Positions 1 through 4,051 of a DNA stretch of 5,030 bases are shown piece after piece. How positions within the stretch are numbered: position 1 is the first letter of the stretch; each line of letters starts with the position of its first letter. The notes beneath the pieces were generated by a model. The model was not told where the DNA came from and ran no database searches. It saw only the letters and a list, made by a program, of their open reading frames with translations. The position numbers and the translations under genes were made by a program. The DNA comes from Pseudomonadota bacterium (GTDB taxonomy: Bacteria; Pseudomonadota; Alphaproteobacteria; Rhizobiales; Hyphomicrobiaceae). The stretch is from contig JAKAXS010000249.1 of NCBI GenBank assembly GCA_021816505.1, forward strand, positions 1 to 5,030, read 5' to 3'.

Positions 1-1
1 C

Positions 2-370
2 GAAACCGGCTTGCCGATGTTCGGCATCTGCCTCGGCCACCAGATGCTTGGGCTCGCTCTTGGTGCCACGACCGCGAAAATGCACCAGGGCCACCACGGT
101 GCGAACCACCCCGTGAAAGACCACACCACCGGCAAGGTGGAGATCACGTCCATGAACCACGGCTTCGCCGTCGATCGCGCCACGCTGCCGGCCGAGGTCG
201 AGGAGACGCACGTCTCGCTGTTCGACGGATCGAATTGCGGTCTGCGGCTCAAGGGTAAGCCCGTCTTCTCGGTGCAGTATCACCCGGAAGCGTCGCCCGG
301 CCCGCAGGACAGCCATTATCTCTTCGACCGCTTCGTCGACGCCATGCGTGTGACCAAGTCGGCACGATAG
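2..370 (+). CDS. carA: Carbamoyl-phosphate synthase small subunit, C-terminal part (5' truncated by window)
   Basis: This is the last 122 codons of the glutamine-hydrolysing small subunit of carbamoyl-phosphate synthase. The subunit releases ammonia from glutamine for the large subunit (CarB) in the cytoplasm, feeding arginine and pyrimidine synthesis. The class I glutamine amidotransferase motifs are visible: GICLGHQ with the nucleophilic Cys (codon at 29-31), and VQYHPEASPGP with the catalytic His (281-283) and Glu (287-289), followed by the CarA-typical HYLFDRF end. The frame is open to the left edge, so the N-terminal half lies outside the window. The stop is TAG at 368-370. No carB follows here; the next gene has its own likely promoter. 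I see no clear rho-independent terminator after the stop. Another class I amidotransferase is possible, but the C-terminal motif is characteristic of CarA. Confidence 0.95.
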   Translation, partial: ETGLPMFGICLGHQMLGLALGATTAKMHQGHHGANHPVKDHTTGKVEITSMNHGFAVDRATLPAEVEETHVSLFDGSNCGLRLKGKPVFSVQYHPEASPGPQDSHYLFDRFVDAMRVTKSAR

Positions 371-395
371 CGCCGTCGAATTACGCATCGGTCAC

Positions 396-424
396 TTGCC
401 AGCCGCCCGGCCGACACATATGAA
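396..424 (+). promoter_or_regulatory. Probable sigma-70-type promoter for the periplasmic-protein gene
   Basis: A TTGCCA -35 box (396-401, five of six consensus bases) is followed by a 17-nt spacer and TATGAA (419-424, four of six). Transcription would begin near 431 and give a leader of about 60 nt before the ATG at 494. It lies just after the carA stop, which suggests that the downstream gene is not simply part of a carA operon. This is a motif-only call. Confidence 0.4.
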
Positions 425-493
425 GCCGGTAAGAGCTTGGCCATCCGCGCAAAAACGCCGGTAAGCCGGCCGTCGCCCGCGAGGAGAAGCCTA

Positions 494-1231
494 ATGCAAG
501 CAAAGATCATCGCCGCTTTGGCAGGCCTGGCAATCGCCGTGCCGGCTTTGGCTGGAGCCGCGCCAGACGCATCCCAAACGCCTCAGGCCGCACCGCCGGC
601 CGCCGGCAAGCCGGCGGCAGCGGCACCCCAGCCACCCGCGCCTCCGACCGAGGCTGAACTGAAGTGCCAGGCCGAGGCCGTGGCCGCGGTCGACAAGCAG
701 CGCAAGGTCGGCAAGTTCCGCATGGATGCCGACATGATCACGGACGCCGGTCCGGTGAAGCTGCAGGAAGAGTATCTGCTGCCCGACCGCTTTCGCCAAT
801 CGGTGACGCTGGCGACCGACCCCAAACCGGTCGAGACCGTGATCATCGAAAGCAAGGGCTGGCGCAACACCGGCGAAGGCTGGGAGCCACTGGCCCCCGA
901 CGAGGTGAAGCAGCTCATCGAGTCGCGGCTGAACACGGCCGCCAATTCCGAGCCCGAAACCTTCGGCCGCTGGGACTGCCTGGGCAAGCAGACCGTCGAG
1001 GGCCGCGAGGTCACCGCTTACGAAGGCAAGGAAGAGAAGCCGAAGGACGTGAGCCCCGGCGGTCCGACGATGCCGGAGAACGAAGCCAAGCGCATCATGT
1101 ACGTCAGCGCCGATGGCCTGCCGGAGCGTGGCGTTCTGGCCCGCAAGGACAAGCTCGACAAGCCGATCTTCAAAGAGGTCTATACCTACCCGGCCGACAT
1201 CAAGATCGAGGCCCCCGCCGAGGTGAAATAA
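494..1231 (+). CDS. Exported periplasmic protein of unknown function, possible LolA-like fold
   Basis: A 245-residue protein that I cannot assign to a named gene. Residues 1-22 form a Sec signal peptide: MQAK, a hydrophobic core, then an ALAGA end with likely cleavage after residue 20 or 22. There is no lipobox Cys. Residues 23-53 are an Ala/Pro-rich, low-complexity linker, and residues 54-245 form one soluble domain. Alternating short strands such as GKFRMDADMI, EEYLLPDRFRQS, ETVIIESKGWRNTGEGW and KRIMYVSADGLPERG resemble the half-barrel of LolA/outer-membrane lipoprotein-sorting proteins; this is an impression of pattern, not a sequence match. The only two Cys, 58 and 162, could form a disulfide. 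I chose ATG 494 because GAGGAGAAG (481-489) sits just upstream and the signal peptide then starts correctly. An in-frame TTG at 437 would add 19 Arg/Ser/Pro-rich residues before the signal and is less likely. Confidence 0.85.
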   Translation: MQAKIIAALAGLAIAVPALAGAAPDASQTPQAAPPAAGKPAAAAPQPPAPPTEAELKCQAEAVAAVDKQRKVGKFRMDADMITDAGPVKLQEEYLLPDRFRQSVTLATDPKPVETVIIESKGWRNTGEGWEPLAPDEVKQLIESRLNTAANSEPETFGRWDCLGKQTVEGREVTAYEGKEEKPKDVSPGGPTMPENEAKRIMYVSADGLPERGVLARKDKLDKPIFKEVYTYPADIKIEAPAEVK

Positions 1232-1280
1232 TCGCCTTCGCCGCTCACGCGGGACGACTTTCAATCCAATCGAAGTCTGT

Positions 1281-1286
1281 TATAGA
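1281..1286 (+). promoter_or_regulatory. Possible -10 box for the tRNA gene
   Basis: TATAGA stands 20 nt upstream of the mature tRNA 5' end, which fits a short leader starting near 1292. A poor -35 candidate (CTTTCA, 1258-1263, three of six consensus bases) lies at a 17-nt spacing. The alternative is read-through from the upstream gene, which has no convincing terminator after 1231. Confidence 0.35.
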
Positions 1287-1306
1287 GACGGGCCCGCAAG
1301 GCATGC

Positions 1307-1382
1307 GGGCCCGTAGCTCAATGGTTAGAGCTGACGGCTCATAACCGTCTGGTTCCAGGTTCGAATCCTGGCGGGCCCACCA
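1307..1382 (+). tRNA. tRNA with CAU anticodon, probably tRNA-Ile2 (lysidine type); elongator tRNA-Met is the alternative
   Basis: A complete cloverleaf can be drawn. The acceptor stem GGGCCCG (1307-1313) pairs with CGGGCCC (1372-1378), with discriminator A at 1379 and genomically encoded CCA at 1380-1382. The D stem is GCTC/GAGC around an 8-nt loop. The anticodon stem is GACGG/CCGTC with anticodon CAT at 1340-1342. The T arm is CCAGG-TTCGAAT-CCTGG. It is not the initiator, because the first pair is G-C rather than a C-A mismatch and the three stacked G-C pairs are missing from the anticodon stem. E. coli tRNA-Ile2 carries C4-G69 and C5-G68, which TilS recognises, and a short D loop; this tRNA has all three. 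Elongator Met in E. coli has U4 and A5 there. With Ile2, TilS would convert the wobble C to lysidine so that the tRNA reads AUA. Automated pipelines often label such genes tRNA-Met. Confidence 0.97.
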
Positions 1383-1392
1383 ATTTTCTTTT
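1383..1392 (+). terminator. T-rich run directly after the tRNA, possible termination site
   Basis: ATTTTCTTTT begins one base after the encoded CCA. A T-rich tract immediately 3' of the GC-rich acceptor stem could end transcription, with the tRNA itself acting as the hairpin. The tract is interrupted by C and the first repeat hairpin follows at 1394, so termination may be partial or may lie further on. Confidence 0.3.
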
Positions 1393-1535
1393 GCGCGCAG
1401 CCGCCACGCCAACCCTGGCGCGTGATTTCGGTTCGAACCCACGGTTCTCATCTCCACCTTTCTCGTTTGCGCGTAGCCGCTGCGCCAACCTACGCGCGAT
1501 GGTTTTGGTTCGAACCTACGGTTCTCATCTCCACC
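1391..1535. repeat. Two diverged direct repeats of 76-77 nt downstream of the tRNA
   Basis: Copy 1 is 1391-1458 and copy 2 is 1467-1535. The leading blocks (1391-1414 and 1467-1490) match at 21 of 24 bases. The trailing blocks (1440-1458 and 1517-1535) match at 18 of 19. Between them each copy carries the perfect 10-bp palindrome GGTTCGAACC (1430-1439 and 1507-1516). Each copy also has a hairpin near its start: 1469-1476 pairs perfectly with 1490-1497 in copy 2, and 1394-1400 pairs with 1415-1422 in copy 1 with one bulged G at 1418. One pair differs in a compensating way (C-G in copy 1, T-A in copy 2). Both copies end in CTCCACC, exactly 77 nt apart and 77 nt after the matching CCACC of the tRNA end. 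No convincing protein is encoded in 1383-1553. A tRNA-derived relic or a structured small repeat are both possible. Confidence 0.75.
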
Positions 1536-1553
1536 ATTCCCTGATCAGTTTTC

Positions 1554-2003
1554 TCAACGTCGCGATACGCTGACTTTCGTACCGGGCCTGATCGTTGAAA
1601 GCGGTGCCAGGTCGTCTTCGGTCACGGCCCACGCGTTGCATGGAACAGGCAAGCGCATCTCTCCTGGACGTGATAGCGGCGTCGCACCGAACGCGACGAT
1701 CACGCGATCCTCATCGCTCCAGAAGTACAAATGGCCGCGTTGCGCCTTGATGACGGCGCCGGGTCCGCGACCGGACTCGACCGGCACCTCGAAATGGAGT
1801 GCCGCACCCCATGTCTCAACAGTCGAATGAAGCGGTAGCGCGGCCCAGATGCGGTCTGCGGTCGGCGTGTCCAGCAGAGTTGCCGCGATCGCCACCTTAC
1901 CGAGCTTGATGTCGACCTGCCGCGTCGCGCTGGACTTAGGCACGCTGCGTGCGTCCTTCGCGGACACCTTGATTCCGCGGTTTCGCAGGATGTTGGTCGG
2001 CAT
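1554..2003 (-). CDS. Cyclophilin-like fold protein (TM1367/Cyclophil_like family)
   Basis: A 149-residue protein whose residues from about 28 onward follow the small cyclophilin-like beta-barrel family typified by Thermotoga TM1367. Recognisable segments are the VAIAATLLDTPTADRIWAALP strand-helix (about 37-57), STVETWG (60-66), HFEVPV (70-75), GHLYFWSDEDRVIVAFGATP and the late PVPCNAW strand. The family resembles peptidyl-prolyl isomerases in fold but has no established activity. Residues 1-27 are basic, polar and outside the domain. The start is uncertain: ATG 2003 lacks a visible Shine-Dalgarno sequence. GTG 1967 (137 aa) has only a weak GGAA upstream. TTG 2054 (166 aa) falls in the T-tract of the ketosynthase terminator. 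The gene lies 102 nt beyond the ketosynthase on the same strand but is separated from it by that terminator, so it is probably not in the same operon. No signal peptide is seen. Confidence 0.8.
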   Translation of the reverse strand: MPTNILRNRGIKVSAKDARSVPKSSATRQVDIKLGKVAIAATLLDTPTADRIWAALPLHSTVETWGAALHFEVPVESGRGPGAVIKAQRGHLYFWSDEDRVIVAFGATPLSRPGEMRLPVPCNAWAVTEDDLAPLSTIRPGTKVSVSRR

Positions 2004-2045
2004 CGCTGGAGTGGACAGCAACCGGCTGTGGAGCGCAAGAGCGTC

Positions 2046-2077
2046 TAAAAGCAAACGGCCGGGAGCTACCCGGCCGT
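2046..2077 (-). terminator. Rho-independent terminator of the ACP-ketosynthase unit
   Basis: ACGGCCGGG (2055-2063) and CCCGGCCGT (2069-2077) form a perfect 9-bp, GC-rich stem with a 5-nt loop. Read on the - strand, the stem is followed at once by TTTGCTTTT, a T-rich tail. It begins 28 nt after the ketosynthase stop codon (2106-2108). The + strand lacks a T tail, so the signal is directional. Confidence 0.85.
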
Positions 2078-2105
2078 CTGGAATTCACGACGTGAGAAAC
2101 GGCGA

Positions 2106-3350
2106 TTAGGCCGGCGCCGGGCCGAACACCAGAGACGTGTTGAGGCCGCCGAACGCAAACGAGTTCGACATCGTGTAGGTGACCTGCAGGTCGCGGCCTA
2201 CGTTCGGCACGTAGTCGAGGTCGCACTTCGGATCGGGATCGTCGAGACCGATCGTGGGCGGCACCCAGTTCTCCTGCATCGCCTTGATACAGGCCACGGC
2301 TTCCAGGCCGCCGCCGGCGCCGAGCGGGTGCCCGTGCATCGACTTGGTCGAGGAGATGGCCAGCTTGTAGGCGTGCTTGCCGTAGAGTTCCTTGATCGCG
2401 TTGGTCTCGTTCTCGTCGTTGATCGCGGTCGCCGTGCCATGGGCGTTGAGATACTGGATCTCGGTTCCCGGCACGCCGGCTTCGTCGAGCGCCAGACGCA
2501 TCGCTTCGCGTGGACCTTCGATGCCCGGATTGACCATGTCCTTGGCGTCCGACGTCATGCCGTACCCGGCGAGTTCGCAAAGGATCCTGGCGCCGCGGGC
2601 CTTCGCGTGCTCCAGCTCTTCCAGCACGAGGATGCCGGCGCCTTCGCCCAGCACGGTGCCGTTGCGCTTCTTGGAGAACGGGAAGATGCCTTCCGGCGAC
2701 AGCACGTGCAGTGCCTGCCACGCTTTCATCGTGCCGTAGTTGATGACCGATTCCGAGGCGCCCACCACGGCCACATCCACCATGCCGTGCTGGATGTAGT
2801 CGCGGCCCACGCCGATCGCATGCGTCGCCGTCGAGCAAGCCGAGCAGGTCGCGAACGTCGGGCCGCGAATGCCGAACTCGATACCGACGTGTGCAGCCGC
2901 CGACGAACCGATGATGCGCAGCAGCGTCAGCGGATGGGTTGCGCGCTTGTTCTCGATGAACAGATCGCGATAGGCCTTCTCGAACGTCACGAGGCCGCCG
3001 GCACCCGATCCGATGATGCAGGCCGCGCGATACGGCTCGTCGAACGGGACGTTGAGGCCGGCCATCTTCACGGCCTCGTCCGCGGCGGCGGCGGCGAACC
3101 ACGAGTAGCGGTCCGCGTGCATGATGATCTTGTCGCGCTGGAAGTGACGCAACCGGGAGCGGTGATCCCAGCCCTTGATCTGAGCCGCGATCAGCACCTT
3201 CAGATCTTCAGGAGGAAAACCCTCGATCGGACCCACGCCCGACTTGCTGGCCCGCATGCCGGCCCAGAATTCGTCCACTGTCGTGCCGATGGGCGAAACA
3301 ACACCCATTCCCGTCACGACCACTCGGCGCGCGCCGTTCGGTTTTGCCAT
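2106..3350 (-). CDS. fabF: Beta-ketoacyl-ACP synthase II family condensing enzyme, NodE-like
   Basis: A full-length 414-residue decarboxylating condensing enzyme that would extend an ACP-bound acyl chain with malonyl-ACP in the cytoplasm. The N-terminal RRVVVTGMGVVSPIG is typical of KAS II. The Cys-His-His centre is complete: Cys172 in SACSTATHAIG, His304 in NAHGTAT and His341 in the KSMHGHPLGAGG loop, with Lys336 preceding it. The gating loop MSNSFAFGG surrounds Phe400. The usual TGH before the second His is HGH here. Several segments (ENETNAIK, DPDPKCDLD, KAWQALH, FEKAYRDL) resemble rhizobial NodE as I remember it, more than housekeeping FabF, so the symbol is at family level only. ATG 3350 has AGGA about 11 nt upstream. 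The partner ACP gene lies 88 nt upstream on the same strand, and a terminator follows. A role in making a special acyl chain is an inference. Confidence 0.93.
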   Translation of the reverse strand: MAKPNGARRVVVTGMGVVSPIGTTVDEFWAGMRASKSGVGPIEGFPPEDLKVLIAAQIKGWDHRSRLRHFQRDKIIMHADRYSWFAAAAADEAVKMAGLNVPFDEPYRAACIIGSGAGGLVTFEKAYRDLFIENKRATHPLTLLRIIGSSAAAHVGIEFGIRGPTFATCSACSTATHAIGVGRDYIQHGMVDVAVVGASESVINYGTMKAWQALHVLSPEGIFPFSKKRNGTVLGEGAGILVLEELEHAKARGARILCELAGYGMTSDAKDMVNPGIEGPREAMRLALDEAGVPGTEIQYLNAHGTATAINDENETNAIKELYGKHAYKLAISSTKSMHGHPLGAGGGLEAVACIKAMQENWVPPTIGLDDPDPKCDLDYVPNVGRDLQVTYTMSNSFAFGGLNTSLVFGPAPA

Positions 3351-3383
3351 TACATCTCGTCCTGGTGTGCCGCTGAGCGATCA

Positions 3384-3416
3384 CGGCGGCTGCATCCCAG
3401 TATCGGGGAGCCGCCG
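3384..3416 (-). promoter_or_regulatory. Intercistronic hairpin between ACP and ketosynthase
   Basis: CGGCGGCT (3384-3391) and AGCCGCCG (3409-3416) are perfect 8-bp inverted repeats. Inside them CCC (3396-3398) can pair with GGG (3405-3407), giving a two-part stem in the ACP-ketosynthase transcript. There is no following T tract on the - strand (the next bases read TGATCGCTC), so it is not a standard terminator. By analogy with other intercistronic hairpins it could protect the 3' end of the ACP message or slow read-through, favouring ACP over ketosynthase. That role is inferred. Confidence 0.5.
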
Positions 3417-3438
3417 GCTCGCGGACTTCGATAGAAGC

Positions 3439-3705
3439 TTAGGCCTTTGCCGCAGCCGGGCCTTCAGCCATCAGAGACTTCACGCGATCAACAACCGAGC
3501 CGACCGTCTTGAAGTCTTCGACATCTTCGTTCGCGTTGTAGGGAATTTCGATACCGAAGGTATCTTCGATGTCGAACACAATCATCGCAAGGTCGAGAGA
3601 CTCGATCTTAAGATCCGTCAGAGCGGTCTGCAGGCTGATGTCATCCCGCGGCTCTTTCATGTGCTTCTTGAGTATCTCGATGATCTTGGTCGCGACTTCG
3701 TCCAT
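3439..3705 (-). CDS. Dedicated acyl carrier protein, NodF-like
   Basis: An 88-residue acidic acyl carrier protein that carries the growing chain on a 4'-phosphopantetheine arm. The attachment site is Ser36 in LKIESLDLAMIVFDIED, helix II of the ACP fold; the usual DSL is ESL here. The FGIEIPYNANEDVEDFKTVGSVVDRV stretch matches the second half of the fold, including the loop and helices III-IV. A short Ala-rich tail (EGPAAAKA) ends the protein. The spacing around Ser and the long loop after FGIEI resemble rhizobial NodF more than AcpP. It lacks the EFGIKIPLEQW segment I recall for AcpXL. I chose ATG 3705 because GGAGAG (3710-3715) lies 4 nt upstream. An in-frame TTG at 3717 would leave no room for a ribosome site. 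It is the first gene of a - strand pair with the ketosynthase, and the two would work as partners. Confidence 0.93.
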   Translation of the reverse strand: MDEVATKIIEILKKHMKEPRDDISLQTALTDLKIESLDLAMIVFDIEDTFGIEIPYNANEDVEDFKTVGSVVDRVKSLMAEGPAAAKA

Positions 3706-3761
3706 TGTTCTCTCCAACTCCTGCTACTGCCCTCTTGCAGGACGTGCGTTTACTTCGCTTC

Positions 3762-3790
3762 TAACTAGGTCAGGGCCTTGAGGTCCACAA
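3762..3790 (-). promoter_or_regulatory. Candidate promoter for the ACP-ketosynthase unit
   Basis: Read on the - strand, TTGTGG (3785-3790) and TAGTTA (3762-3767) are separated by 17 nt. Transcription would start near 3755, giving a leader of about 50 nt before the ACP ATG at 3705. Each box matches the sigma-70 consensus at four of six bases, so this is only a candidate. Confidence 0.3.
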
Positions 3791-3804
3791 GCTGAGGCGT
3801 CCCA

Positions 3805-3810
3805 TATACT
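3805..3810 (+). promoter_or_regulatory. Candidate -10 box for the acyl-CoA ligase gene
   Basis: TATACT matches the -10 consensus at five of six bases and sits in a short AT-rich patch (CATATACTTAAA). The best upstream -35-like sequence is TTGAGG (3778-3783), but the spacer would be 21 nt, longer than usual. The start would lie about 235 nt before the ligase ATG, so a nearer promoter may exist. Confidence 0.25.
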
Positions 3811-4051
3811 TAAACCGACCGCAAGTCCAGCCGACGGGCCGTGTGGTTCGCTAGTGAAAGCGTTCTCCATCTACTTACGTTCACCCGTAGGTTTTTGCCG
3901 TTCCACGAGTAACAAGAAAGCTGCCCATTAGGGGAAGCCGCTCTGGTCATGCAGAGCAAAAGCGTGTTGAATGCTTCCGCGGCAAAGCGCCGCCAATGGT
4001 CGTCAGTTGCGCGTACCAGCCGGCCAAAAACGAGGCTCAGGGAGGTCGTTA

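Larger units (their letters stand above)
3706..4051. other. Divergent intergenic region between ACP (-) and acyl-CoA ligase (+)
   Basis: These 346 bp contain no convincing coding sequence: the long reading frames have no family-like composition or ribosome site. The region must hold both divergent promoters. Candidates are listed separately. It also carries a 6-bp inverted repeat GCTCTG/CAGAGC with a 6-nt spacer (3940-3957), 95 nt before the ligase start, which could be an operator or leader hairpin. A + strand hairpin CTtACG/CGTAG (3874-3890, one bulged T) is followed by TTTTT (3892-3896) and resembles a weak terminator or attenuator in the ligase leader. I do not recognise a known fatty-acid regulator site. 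Confidence 0.6.

Noticed and set aside
425..465. Two copies of GCCGGTAAG (425-433 and 457-465) as a regulator site
   Set aside because: Short GC-rich repeats with an unremarkable 32-bp spacing, downstream of the likely -10; not distinguishable from chance.
437..493. TTG start extending the periplasmic protein by 19 residues
   Set aside because: It would bury the signal peptide behind an Arg/Ser/Pro-rich stretch. ATG 494 has a good ribosome site and a proper signal-peptide start.
491..1264. Long minus-strand frame opposite the periplasmic protein gene
   Set aside because: A high-G+C shadow frame rich in Arg, Leu and Gly, without family features; the + strand frame has a signal peptide and ribosome site.
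1245..1457. Minus-strand reading frame with ARQDSNLEPDGYEPSALTIEL over the tRNA
   Set aside because: This is the well-known spurious peptide produced by reading the antisense of a tRNA gene. It overlaps the tRNA and has no ribosome site.
1307..1535. Integration (attachment) site at the tRNA 3' end
   Set aside because: The tRNA 3' sequence is not duplicated exactly elsewhere in the window and no integrase or foreign cargo is present; the nearby repeats share only short motifs with it.
2085..2095. TCACGACGTGA dyad after the ketosynthase stop
   Set aside because: Too short, and it lies between the stop codon and a strong terminator where an operator would make little sense.
1936..3102. 388-residue minus-strand frame overlapping the ketosynthase
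   Set aside because: An Arg-rich shadow of the ketosynthase in another frame; the true frame has all catalytic motifs.
2328..3434. 368-residue plus-strand frame opposite the ketosynthase
   Set aside because: Antisense shadow in high-G+C DNA with Arg/His/Val bias and no recognisable domain.
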